A stretch of DNA of 64,000 bases from Kolteria novifilia (GTDB lineage Bacteria; Planctomycetota; Planctomycetia; Kolteriales; Kolteriaceae). The notes below the pieces were generated by a model. The model saw only the letters and a program-made list of their open reading frames with translations. It was not told the DNA's origin and searched no databases. The position numbers and the translations under genes were made by a program. The DNA lies in the NCBI GenBank assembly GCA_007748055.1, contig CP036279.1:5766001-5830000 (forward strand). The letters run 5' to 3'. Shown here piece after piece: positions 43,562 to 52,068 of this stretch (position 1 is its first letter; every line of letters begins with the position of its first letter).

Positions 43562-44860
43562 GTGAAGAATCAGACCAGACGGCGTTTCATCAAGTCGTCG
43601 GCAGCATTGATGGCCGCGCCGGCCATCGTTCCCTCAAGCGTCTTTTCCAAGGAAGGTCAGCCCGCTCCCAGTGACAAGGTCATTGTCGGGTCGATCGGCG
43701 TCGGCGACTTGGGACGTCGCCACCACCTCAAGAACATGCTGCTCAAGAACCCGCGCATCGAAGTCGCGGCCGTCTGCGACGTCGATCGCGATCACCGCGA
43801 CCTCGCCGCTCGCGACGTCTGGGAAACGAAAAAGAAAAAGGTCGGCGTCTACGAGGACTTTCGCGAGGTCTGCGAGCGAGACGACATCGATGCGGTCCTG
43901 ATCGCGACGCCCGACCACTGGCACGCCCTGATCGCCAACTACGCGATGCAGTGCGGCAAGGACGTCTTCTGCGAGAAACCACTCACCTACACCATCGACG
44001 AGGGCAAAAAGCTCGTCCAAACCGCGCGCCGCTACGGCTCGGTCTTCCAGACCGGTAGCCAACAGCGCTCCGACAAGCGGTTCCGCCTCGCGTGCGAACT
44101 GGTCCGCAACGGCAAGATCGGCAAGCTCAAGCAAGTCGACACCATCATCGGCGGCATCAATCCCGGCTCCTGGCAGAAACCGGCGACGCCCCCTTCGGCA
44201 CTCAACTGGGACTTCTGGCTCGGCCCGGCACCCTACGTCGACTATGCCCCCAACCGCGTTCACTACCAGTTCCGCTGGTTCAGCTCCTACTCGGGCGGCA
44301 AGATGACCGACTGGGGGGCCCATCACAACGACATCGCCCAGTGGGGAATCGGCGCCGACGGCTCCGGCCCGCTCAAGGTCAAGGGCAAGGGCGAGCGTCA
44401 TCCCAACGGTCCGCACGACGTCTTCTTCAACTTCGACGTCGAGTACGACTATCCTGACGGCGTGAAGATGTTCTGTCACTCCGGCCCGATCGAACTCAAC
44501 GGCGTCAAGATCGACAATGGCGTCATGTTCACCGGCAGCGACGGCTGGGTCTTCGTCAAACGCGGCAAGATCGAGGCCTCGAACCCCGAGCTGCTCAAGA
44601 CCGAGTTCAGCAGTGGCGACGAACGCCTCTACCTCTCCAACCACCATCACAATAACTGGCTCGACTGCATCGCCTCGCGCGAACGCGCGATCTGCGACGT
44701 GGAGGTCGGTCATCGCTCCTGCACCGTCTGCCATCTCGGCAACATCGCGATGATCCTTGGCCGCGAACTGACGTGGAATCCCGAGAAGGAAGAGTTCGAG
44801 AACGACGCCCAGGCTAACCTCCTGCTGCGTCGGCCGATGCGTTCTCCCTGGACCATGTAG
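43562..44860 (+). CDS. Tat-exported Gfo/Idh/MocA-family oxidoreductase, second copy
   Basis: A 432-residue protein with a Tat signal (TRRRFIKSSAALMAAPA). The Rossmann region reads VGSIGVGDLGRRHH instead of the standard GxGxxG with three glycines. The conserved active-site block is CEKPLTYTI, and IATPDHWHALIANYA and MTDWGAHHNDIAQWG follow the pattern of the planctomycete exported subgroup. The start codon is GTG with GGAGTC upstream. The HEAT-repeat gene starts 60 bp downstream, probably in the same transcript. Sugar or inositol substrates are typical of the family; the true one is unknown. Confidence 0.92.
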   Translation: MKNQTRRRFIKSSAALMAAPAIVPSSVFSKEGQPAPSDKVIVGSIGVGDLGRRHHLKNMLLKNPRIEVAAVCDVDRDHRDLAARDVWETKKKKVGVYEDFREVCERDDIDAVLIATPDHWHALIANYAMQCGKDVFCEKPLTYTIDEGKKLVQTARRYGSVFQTGSQQRSDKRFRLACELVRNGKIGKLKQVDTIIGGINPGSWQKPATPPSALNWDFWLGPAPYVDYAPNRVHYQFRWFSSYSGGKMTDWGAHHNDIAQWGIGADGSGPLKVKGKGERHPNGPHDVFFNFDVEYDYPDGVKMFCHSGPIELNGVKIDNGVMFTGSDGWVFVKRGKIEASNPELLKTEFSSGDERLYLSNHHHNNWLDCIASRERAICDVEVGHRSCTVCHLGNIAMILGRELTWNPEKEEFENDAQANLLLRRPMRSPWTM

Positions 44861-44920
44861 TCCGACGCGGAGCCAAAAACAAGAACCGAACATCATCAAG
44901 ACACGAAGGAATGACTCACG

Positions 44921-45706
44921 ATGCCGGAAACCAAAGAGAAAGAAGCTCCTCCGAGCCAAGAGCAGAAACTGATCGACCAACTCGCCAACAGCGATCCGGG
45001 CAAGGCCTACCAGGCCTACCATGCTCTGACCGAAAAAGTGACCTCCGCCGGTGATCCGGGGAAAGAGGCCGAGCGCGAGCGTCTTGCCAAGGTTCTGGCG
45101 GGCGCCCTCAACGCGACCAAGACGGTCAAGGAACGTCGCGGGGAGAAGCAGGTACCTCGCTACAACGAGAAGGTTCGTGGCGAACTCGCCCGCTTGGTCA
45201 GCTTGATCGGCGGCCAGCAGAACGTCGAGGCGATCAGCAAGGCGATGAACGAGATCGACGCTCGCGAGGCCGAGCGGTTCGCGCTCGACCGGATGACCGA
45301 CGAGAAGTCAACGGCCAGCCTGATCGAGTTCGCCAAGAACGGACTCGGCCCGGACTTCCGGATCGGCTGCATCAACGCCCTCGGCTTCCGCCAGGGCAAA
45401 GAGGTCGTCGGCGCCCTCACGTCGCTGACCAACGACAAGAACGCGGGCGTTCGCCAAGCGGCGTTCAACTCGCTCGCGAACCAGACCGACCCCTCCGCCG
45501 ATCAGGCCTTCGCCCAAGCGATCGCCAAGGCCCAGGGTCGCGATCTGCTCGCGCTGCAGATGTATCGCGTCCGCCTCGCCGGCACGCTCGCCGACGCCGG
45601 CAACAAGGAAGCAGCCAAGAAGGTCTGCCAAGCGATCACCGCCGACAAGAGGGCGCTCAAGCCTCAGCAGAAGGCCGCCAAGATCATCGCCAGCCGTCTG
45701 GGGTAG
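44921..45706 (+). CDS. HEAT-repeat-like helical protein
   Basis: A 261-residue Ala/Lys-rich protein without a signal peptide. Helical pairs with HEAT character are visible, for example FRIGCINALGFRQGKEVVGAL followed by AGVRQAAFNSLANQTD at about 145-190. The N-terminus is charged and the C-terminus Lys-rich. HEAT repeats bind other proteins, and no catalytic motif is seen. AAGGA precedes the start. It lies 60 bp after the exported oxidoreductase but seems cytoplasmic, so a direct contact after export is unlikely. Confidence 0.75.
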   Translation: MPETKEKEAPPSQEQKLIDQLANSDPGKAYQAYHALTEKVTSAGDPGKEAERERLAKVLAGALNATKTVKERRGEKQVPRYNEKVRGELARLVSLIGGQQNVEAISKAMNEIDAREAERFALDRMTDEKSTASLIEFAKNGLGPDFRIGCINALGFRQGKEVVGALTSLTNDKNAGVRQAAFNSLANQTDPSADQAFAQAIAKAQGRDLLALQMYRVRLAGTLADAGNKEAAKKVCQAITADKRALKPQQKAAKIIASRLG

Positions 45707-45762
45707 TCGGACCGATCGTCCTCCCGATTGGCATGTTCGTTGCCAAACAATCTCAGGGGTGC

Positions 45763-45785
45763 CATGCCCACGAAGCGTGGGCATG
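45763..45785. repeat. CATGCCCAC/GTGGGCATG hairpin before the 45.8-kb array
   Basis: CATGCCCACG-AAG-CGTGGGCATG has a perfect 10-bp stem with a 3-base loop, preceded by GGGGTGC. It stands directly next to the larger array starting at 45801. Confidence 0.75.
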
Positions 45786-45800
45786 TCCCCAGAAATCCCG

Positions 45801-46692
45801 GCCAGCCCCGGTTGCTTCGCTACCAAACCTTCCGGCTAGCCCCGGTTGCTTCGCTACCAATCCTTATGGCTAGCCCCGGTTGCTTCGCTACCGGGGCGGC
45901 GCAGCCGAAAGAAGTCTCGGATGACGCGTTCAAACGCCCGAAACGTGATGAACTTTCAACGGCCTCTTGCGTGCAACCCACGCCCAAATTGACAAGGCCA
46001 CACCGCCCGTTCTTCCGCCGCCCCTTGCGGGGCTTTGAGATCGGGGATGACGGTTTCCAGGGGTTGCCACCCCTGGCTACTAACCGCTGCCGCTCCGCGG
46101 CTCAAGACCCCATAACTCAACAACCTCCTCTTCCGGCTAGCCCCGCTTGCTTCGCCACCAATCCTTCCGGCCAGCCCCGGTTGCTTCGCTACCGGGGCGG
46201 CGCAGCCGAAAGAAGTCTCGGATGACGCGTTCAAACGCCCGAATCGTGATGAACTTTCAACGGCCTCTTGCGTGCAACCCACGCCCAAATTGACAAGGCC
46301 ACACCGCCCGTTCTTCCGCCGCCCCTTGCGGGGCTTTGAAATCGGGGATGACGGTTTCCAGGGGTTGCCACCCCTGGCTACTAACCGCTGCCGCTCCGCG
46401 GCTCAAGACCCCATAACTCAACAACCTCCTCTTCCGGCTAGCCCCGCTTGCTTCGCCACCAAACCTTCCGGCTAGCCCCGGTTGCTTCGCTACCAATCCT
46501 TATGGCTAGCCCCGGTTGCTTCGCTACCAATCCTTATGGCTAGCCCCGGTTGCTTCGCTACCGGGGCGGCGCAGCCGAAAGAAGTCTCGGATGACGCGTT
46601 CAAACGCCCGAAACGTGATGAACTTCCAACGGCCTCTTGCGTGCAACCCACGCCCAAATTGACAAGGCCACACCGCCCGTTCTTCCGCCGCC
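45801..46692. repeat. Nested tandem repeat array: 34-bp units inside 301-bp-type units
   Basis: Long units start at 45891, 46192 and 46561 with CCGGGGCGGCGCAGCCG. The first two are nearly identical for about 250 bp and offset by 301; the third stops after about 130 bp. In front of units 1 and 3 lie three 34-bp copies (starts 45801, 45835, 45869 and 46471, 46505, 46539), each containing GGTTGCTTCGCTACC. Each full unit also holds hairpins such as CCAGGGGTTGCCACCCCTGG (46057-46076, 46358-46377) and GCCGC-TCC-GCGGC. Open frames through the array are stop-poor on both strands but have no start signals, so I treat it as non-coding. It fills the gap between the HEAT and DUF1598-like genes. Confidence 0.85.
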
Positions 46693-46758
46693 CCGCCGCA
46701 ACGAGTAGGCTAGAGAGGCTTGGGGAAGCGTCCGCACGTGTGAGGGGAGATCATTTTC

Positions 46759-48084
46759 ATGGCTTCTCGGTTCTCCAAATGGACTTGGGCAGGCGCCATT
46801 GTCTTGGCCCTCCTTAGCCTCTTCAGCGAACCCACGATGGCCCAAGTGGCGACGACGGGCGCCGGGGGCGTCTTTGTCGATGCCCAAGGGGTGCTGCGGG
46901 CTCGCCAGACCGCCGACAAGGCGCGCAGCCGCAAGCTGGCCGCCCTCCGCAAACGCCGGGGACGCGATGCGGAGGTGATTGCCTTTGTCTCCCTTCCCAG
47001 ACTCTTTCGCGAAGTAAAAGGCCGCGTCGATGCCGGCGAAGCGATTCCCGAGGAGATGGCGTTCCTCGATGGCATGACGCGGCTCCAATACGTCTTCGTC
47101 TTCCCTGAGGAAAAAGACCTCGTCATCGCCGGCCCGCGCGAGCCCCTCGATTCGCCCGAGAGCGGACGAGCCATCGGCGAGCAGTCGGGCCGTCCCACCC
47201 TCCGGCTCGACGATCTTGTCACCGCCCTTCGCACCGTCGGCCCTGGGAAGGAGAACACCAACTACGGCTGCTCGCTCGACCTGCCGCCCAACGCCATCCC
47301 GCGTATCCAACAGGCCGCCGGCCGGATCGGAGCCGTGCGCCGAGGCCGTGGCTACGGGCGGGTGATGCAAGCGATCGCCCAAGCCTGTGGCCCGCAGGAA
47401 GTTCGCTTCTTCGGCATCGACGCCGATACCCCTACCGCTTTCACCATGATCGAGGCCGACTACATCCTCAAGCAACTCAACCTCGGGCTCATGCGTTCGC
47501 CGGTCTCCAAAGTGAAGAGCCGCTTCGCCCTGCTCCGTCGTGGCGAGAGCCTCTACAGTCGCGTCTGGTTCACGCCCGATTACGACTCGCTCATCGTCGC
47601 GCCCGAGGGGGATGCGTACGAGCTGCGTGGTCAAGGCTTGCGGGTCCTCGCGAGCGATTCGCCCACCGGACGTTCCAACAGCTCCGGGCCGAGCGCCGAG
47701 GCGTTCGCCAAACAGTTCACCGAACACTTTCCCGAGATGGAGGCCGCGATCCCCGTCTTGGCGGACCTTCGCAATGTCACCGACCTCGGCGTTCTCGCCG
47801 CGCTGATCGGAACCGACCGATTGCACGAAAAAGCCGAGTGGGATCTCCGGTGGATCCTCGATCCTTCCGGCTATCCGGTCCCGAAGACGCCCGTTCCCAC
47901 CACCGCCGCGACCCTGGCGAACGCGAAACTCGCGGGCCGTTCGCTCCTCCTCTCGGTCGGCGGCGTGAACCTCTCTCCTGGGAGGGTCGTCGAACAAGAT
48001 CGCCAAGAGGCCCCGCTCGCGGATTTTCCCGTCAAACCGAGTCGACCATCGGAAGAAACCCAGTGGTCGATGCTGGGCGAATAG
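46759..48084 (+). CDS. Exported DUF1598-like protein
   Basis: A 441-residue protein with a signal peptide (1-28, ending TMAQ). The mature N-terminus GGVFVDAQGVLRAR and the mid-section CSLDLPPNAIPRIQQAAG resemble a planctomycete-restricted group annotated as DUF1598. The body is mixed alpha/beta without an enzyme motif that I recognise. The start is close after GAGGGGAGA. The ATG lies only 66 bp after the truncated last unit of the repeat array. It may share a transcript with the aldehyde dehydrogenase 215 bp downstream, though that gap is long. Confidence 0.7.
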   Translation: MASRFSKWTWAGAIVLALLSLFSEPTMAQVATTGAGGVFVDAQGVLRARQTADKARSRKLAALRKRRGRDAEVIAFVSLPRLFREVKGRVDAGEAIPEEMAFLDGMTRLQYVFVFPEEKDLVIAGPREPLDSPESGRAIGEQSGRPTLRLDDLVTALRTVGPGKENTNYGCSLDLPPNAIPRIQQAAGRIGAVRRGRGYGRVMQAIAQACGPQEVRFFGIDADTPTAFTMIEADYILKQLNLGLMRSPVSKVKSRFALLRRGESLYSRVWFTPDYDSLIVAPEGDAYELRGQGLRVLASDSPTGRSNSSGPSAEAFAKQFTEHFPEMEAAIPVLADLRNVTDLGVLAALIGTDRLHEKAEWDLRWILDPSGYPVPKTPVPTTAATLANAKLAGRSLLLSVGGVNLSPGRVVEQDRQEAPLADFPVKPSRPSEETQWSMLGE

Positions 48085-48299
48085 GAACTCTGGCGCTGCT
48101 CTCCCTCAATTGAGGACCAATCGGTTCGTAGAATCGAAGGTAGCGGTTGCATTCTCCCAAGACGGCACGTTACCGTGAGGGCAAGCGCAGACGAAGCACC
48201 CCGAGTCGCCACCGGATCAACCATCACGTTGCCTCCTTTGAGCGACGCCGGGAAGAGCTTCGAACAGAGATCACCCACCTTGTAAAGGGACCGATACCG

Positions 48300-49769
48300 A
48301 TGGCCACCATGACGACCGCGACGCGACCGCCGAAGGTCAAGCAGACGAAGATGTTCATCGACGGCAAATGGCTCGACAGTTGCAGCGGCAAGACGTTCGA
48401 AACGCTCAACCCCACCAACGAAGAGCCGATCGCCGAAGTTCCTCTCGCCGGCAAGGAAGACGTCGATCTCGCCGTCGAAGCGGCGCGTCGCGCCTTCGAG
48501 ACCGGCGACTGGCCGAAGATGGATGCCCGCGACCGCGGCCGCATCATGTACAAGATCGCCGACTTGATCGAAGAGAACATCGACGAGCTCGCCGCCCTCG
48601 AAACCCTCGACAACGGAAAGCCGATCGCCGAGAGCCGCCACGGCGACCTCCCCTTTGTCATCGACGTCTTCCGCTACTTCGCGGGCTGGGCCGACAAGAT
48701 TCACGGCAACACGGTGCCGATTCGCGGCAACCACTTCTGCTACACCAAGCGGGAGCCGGTCGGCGTCGCCGGCCAGATCATCCCGTGGAACTTCCCACTC
48801 TGCATGGTCGCGTGGAAGTGGGCTCCGGCCCTCGCCGCGGGCTGCACCAGCGTCCTGAAGCCCGCCGAGCAAACTCCCCTTTCGGCGCTGCGGCTCGGCG
48901 AGCTGTGTCAAGAGGCTGGCATCCCCGATGGTGTCCTCAACATCGTCACCGGCTTCGGTGAGACGGGCGCCGCTCTCGTCGATCATCCCGGCGTCGACAA
49001 GATCGCCTTCACCGGCGAATACAAGACCGCTCAGATCATCATGCGCAACGCCGCCGAGACCCTGAAGCGGCTGACGTTCGAACTGGGTGGTAAGAGCCCC
49101 AACATCGTCTTCGCCGACGCCGACATGGACGCGGCGGTCGAGGGCTCCTACGTCGGCATCTTCCTCAACCAGGGACAGTGCTGCTGTGCGGGTAGCCGGC
49201 TCTTCGTCGAGGAGAAGGCTTACGACGCCTTCATCGACAAGATGGCGTCGCGCACCAAGGCCCGCAAGGTCGGCGATCCCTTCGATCCCAGCACCGAGCA
49301 AGGCCCGCAGATCGACCAGGCTCAGTTCGACAAGATCATGAGCTACATCGACAAGGGCAAGTCGGAAGGGGCCGAGTGCGTCGCGGGCGGCAATCGCGTC
49401 GGCGACAAGGGCTACTACATCGAACCGACTGTCTTCACCAACGTCAACGACGACATGGCGATCGCGACCGACGAGATCTTCGGCCCGGTCCTCTCGGTCA
49501 TCAAGTTCAAGGACATGGACGAGGTCGTTCAGCGGGCCAACAAGTCGGCCTTCGGCTTGGCCGCGGCGGTCTGGACCCGCGACATCGGCAAGGCCCACGC
49601 GATCGCCAATCGCGTCCGTGCCGGCACCGTCTGGGTCAACTGCTACGACGTCTTCGACGCCGGTGCTTCGTTCGGCGGCTTCAAGATGTCTGGGCAAGGC
49701 CGCGAACTGGGCGAAAAGGCGCTCGATAGCTACCTCGAGGACAAGACCGTCACCGTCAACTTGGCGTAG
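48300..49769 (+). CDS. NAD(P)-dependent aldehyde dehydrogenase
   Basis: A 489-residue ALDH-superfamily enzyme oxidising an aldehyde to its acid. The catalytic Cys is residue 295 in [11 protein letters not shown], the general base Glu261 lies in FELGGKSPN, and [20 protein letters not shown] and [10 protein letters not shown]-like [12 protein letters not shown] are intact. The cofactor-binding turn, usually FTGST-x-x-G, reads FTGEYKTA. The substrate cannot be deduced. The start at 48300 follows AAAGGGA and matches the usual family length; an upstream extension to 48147 is not supported. A perfect terminator follows at 49814. Confidence 0.95.
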   Translation: MATMTTATRPPKVKQTKMFIDGKWLDSCSGKTFETLNPTNEEPIAEVPLAGKEDVDLAVEAARRAFETGDWPKMDARDRGRIMYKIADLIEENIDELAALETLDNGKPIAESRHGDLPFVIDVFRYFAGWADKIHGNTVPIRGNHFCYTKREPVGVAGQIIPWNFPLCMVAWKWAPALAAGCTSVLKPAEQTPLSALRLGELCQEAGIPDGVLNIVTGFGETGAALVDHPGVDKIAFTGEYKTAQIIMRNAAETLKRLTFELGGKSPNIVFADADMDAAVEGSYVGIFLNQGQCCCAGSRLFVEEKAYDAFIDKMASRTKARKVGDPFDPSTEQGPQIDQAQFDKIMSYIDKGKSEGAECVAGGNRVGDKGYYIEPTVFTNVNDDMAIATDEIFGPVLSVIKFKDMDEVVQRANKSAFGLAAAVWTRDIGKAHAIANRVRAGTVWVNCYDVFDAGASFGGFKMSGQGRELGEKALDSYLEDKTVTVNLA

Positions 49770-49813
49770 GGCGGTCACGATCGCGCGATGCGCAGTATCA
49801 TTCACGTACAATG

Positions 49814-49858
49814 AGGCAGCTCAGAATCGGAACTACCCTTCTGAGCTGCCTTTGGTTT
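49814..49858. terminator. Intrinsic terminator after aldehyde dehydrogenase
   Basis: AGGCAGCTCAGAA (49814-49826) pairs perfectly with TTCTGAGCTGCCT (49839-49851) over 13 bp, followed by TTGGTTTT. The stop codon of the leftward gene at 49833 lies inside the loop, so the same hairpin also ends that gene. Confidence 0.88.
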
Positions 49859-50564
49859 TGCCGTGAAGACTTGAACGCAGCTGAGTAGTGTCGGAGTTGT
49901 CACTGGAAGTGACTCCGCTAGGTGGATGAAGCTTGGCGGTGTTGGGTTGACCGGTGTCCGATGATGTATTGACGGATTCGGTTGCTGGATCTGCTTGCCT
50001 GAACTCGTCAATGATGGCTTTCATCCGATCAAGTTCCGCGTCAGCGAACTTGTCGGCCGGCACGAGACTCAAAAACTTGCCCATCACGTCGCAGATTTCT
50101 CTCGTGATGTCGACCATCGGCCATTCAGATATCTTGTCGCTGTCAAGCTGATTCACGCCCCGACGATCCGTCGTGATGTGCGCAACCTTCTTGTTTGCTT
50201 CCTCCTTGTATGCAACCAAGAATTCTGGACGTGGAGAGAGGTATCGTTCTTCCCAATCGTTGGCGAAGTCCCACGCGAAAACGTCTGTCTTCCGTGAATT
50301 GTCTGGTGTTGGAGAACTCGTTCTCTTACGCAAATGCCCAAAGAAGAAGTCAAACAAGGCTCGGTAGTGGATTGCGAACGCTTCAACACACGCATTGTTC
50401 ACATCGTCACTTCCGAAATCACCGTTTCGCTTTGCATGCTCAATCGTCAAGCCAACTAGCTGTTCAAGTTCGTATCGCACCGTCTCTGAATCGAGTGGAA
50501 GACCGTCTTGGTCGAAGTCCTTGCGGCGATCCTCGGGATCCCAACGAAGCTCATATTGCGTCAT
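49833..50564 (-). CDS. GC-poor orphan protein with HEPN-like helical core
   Basis: A 243-residue cytoplasmic protein with an excellent ribosome site (TAGGAGAATTTAAC). Its codon use is clearly less GC-rich than its neighbours, suggesting recent acquisition. The helical N-terminal half contains ACVEAFAIHYRALFDFFFGHLR and later ANKKVAHITTDRRG. That spacing of an Arg/His pair and a Lys-x-x-His-x-x-x-x-Arg block resembles a widespread uncharacterised group I associate with HEPN-type folds; the resemblance is by eye. The C-terminal 50 residues are Ser/Thr/Pro-rich and look disordered. It lies between an aldehyde dehydrogenase and a long repeat array. Confidence 0.68.
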   Translation of the reverse strand: MTQYELRWDPEDRRKDFDQDGLPLDSETVRYELEQLVGLTIEHAKRNGDFGSDDVNNACVEAFAIHYRALFDFFFGHLRKRTSSPTPDNSRKTDVFAWDFANDWEERYLSPRPEFLVAYKEEANKKVAHITTDRRGVNQLDSDKISEWPMVDITREICDVMGKFLSLVPADKFADAELDRMKAIIDEFRQADPATESVNTSSDTGQPNTAKLHPPSGVTSSDNSDTTQLRSSLHGKTKGSSEG

Positions 50565-50659
50565 GTTAAATTCTCCTAGACGAACACTCGCTCAACATCC
50601 GCATCTTTCCAGCATACCAGACTCCCGATTGTCCCCCATTCTCGCACGACAGAGTCGGC

Positions 50660-51861
50660 ACGAAGTCTCGAACGACGCACCCTCTCTCGACACACTCACT
50701 TCGCCAAACTGGACCTCCACCCGCGACCTCCTGCGGGCGAGCCATGCCCGAAAGGAGCATGGCGATCCTGACTCCGCCCCGGTAGCACAGCAACCGGGGC
50801 TAGCCAAGAGTGTGACAATCGCATCATCGCAAGGCTACCCCCGGTTGATTCAACCGGGGCCGACGAAGTCGGCTAGAAGTCTCAAAACGAGACCCTCAAC
50901 CGCCGACAAACTGTCCGTCCCCGGCGTTCAACCTCCACCCGCGACTTCCTGCGGCTGCGCCGCCCCGGTAGCACAGCAACCGGGGCTAGCCAAGAGTGTG
51001 ACAATCGCATCATCGCAAGGCTACCCCCGGTTGATTCAACCGGGGCCGACGGAGTCGGCTAGAAGTCTCAAAGCAAGACCCTCAACCGCCGACAAACCGT
51101 CCGTCCCCGGCATTCAACCTCCACCCGCGACCTCTTGCGGCTGCGCCGCCCCGGTAGCACAGCAACCGGGGCTAGCCAAGAGTGTGACAGTCGCATCATC
51201 GCAAGGCTACCCCCGGTTGATTCAACCGGGGCCGACGAAGTCGGCTAGAAGTCTCAAAGCAAGACCCTCTACCGCCGACAAATCGTCCGTCCCCGGCATT
51301 CAACCTCCACCCGCGACTTCCTTGCGGGCGAGCCATGCCCGAAAGGAGCATGGCGATCCTGACTCCGCCCCGGTAGCACAGCAACCGGGGCTAGCCAAGA
51401 GTGTGACAATCGCATCATCGCAAGGCTACCCCCGGTTGATTCAACCGGGGCCGACGAAGTCGGCTAGAAGTCTCAAAGCAAGACCCTCTACCGCCGACAA
51501 ATCGTCCGTCCCCGGCATTCAACCTCCACCCGCGACTTCCTTGCGGGCGAGCCATGCCCGAAAGGAGCATGGCGATCCTGACTCCGCCCCGGTAGCACAG
51601 CAACCGGGGCTAGCCAAGAGTGTGACAATCGCATCATCGCAAGGCTACCCCCGGTTGAATCAACCGGGGCCGACGAAGTCGGCTAGAAGTCTCAAAGCAA
51701 GACCCTCTACCGCCGACAAATCGTCCGTCCCCGGCATTCAACCTCCACCCGCGACTTCCTGCGGCTGCGCCGCCCCGGTAGCACAGCAACCGGGGCTACC
51801 CAAGAGCGTGATCATCGCATCCTTGCATGGCTACCCCCGGTTGATTCAACCGGGGGTAGCC
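50660..51861. repeat. Six-unit tandem repeat array, 186/219-bp periods, ending in a 33-bp palindrome
   Basis: The landmark GGTAGCACAGCAACC occurs at 50781, 50967, 51153, 51372, 51591 and 51777, giving periods of 186, 186, 219, 219 and 186. The 33-bp difference is an exchanged segment carrying GAGCCATGCCCGAAAGGAGC. Each unit holds hairpin A (CCCCGGT/ACCGGGG), hairpin B (CCCCGGTTGA/TCAACCGGGG) and hairpin C (CCGAC-GAA-GTCGG). The array ends at 51829-51861 with a perfect 16-bp inverted repeat around a single T, starting GGCTACCCCCGG. A diverged unit extends left to about 50660. One frame is open through the whole array, but I regard it as non-coding. The 51862-52068 remainder holds the rsmH leader. 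Confidence 0.88.
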
Positions 51862-52068
51862 AAGGAAGAAACGTGAGCACCCAGAACCCATCGTTTCCCC
51901 CATTTTCGCACCTCCCTTCGCGTTTCACCTTGACCTGATCCAATCGCCGGGTATGGTGCGCTCGCATTCTCCTTTTGACGCGACACCCCAGACCTTGGCA
52001 CGAACGTGGACCCGGACGCCGATTGACGGCGCCTTTTCCGCGAGTCGAACGTGCCCCGATGGAACATC

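Noticed and set aside
50781-51792. CRISPR array
   Set aside because: Repeats recur every 186-219 bp with no short unique spacers and no cas genes nearby.
50395-51876. A single 493-codon open frame running through the repeat array
   Set aside because: It begins antisense inside a supported gene, has no ribosome site, and consists almost wholly of the repeat unit whose core is also found in non-coding gaps in the opposite orientation. Periods divisible by 3 can arise by chance.
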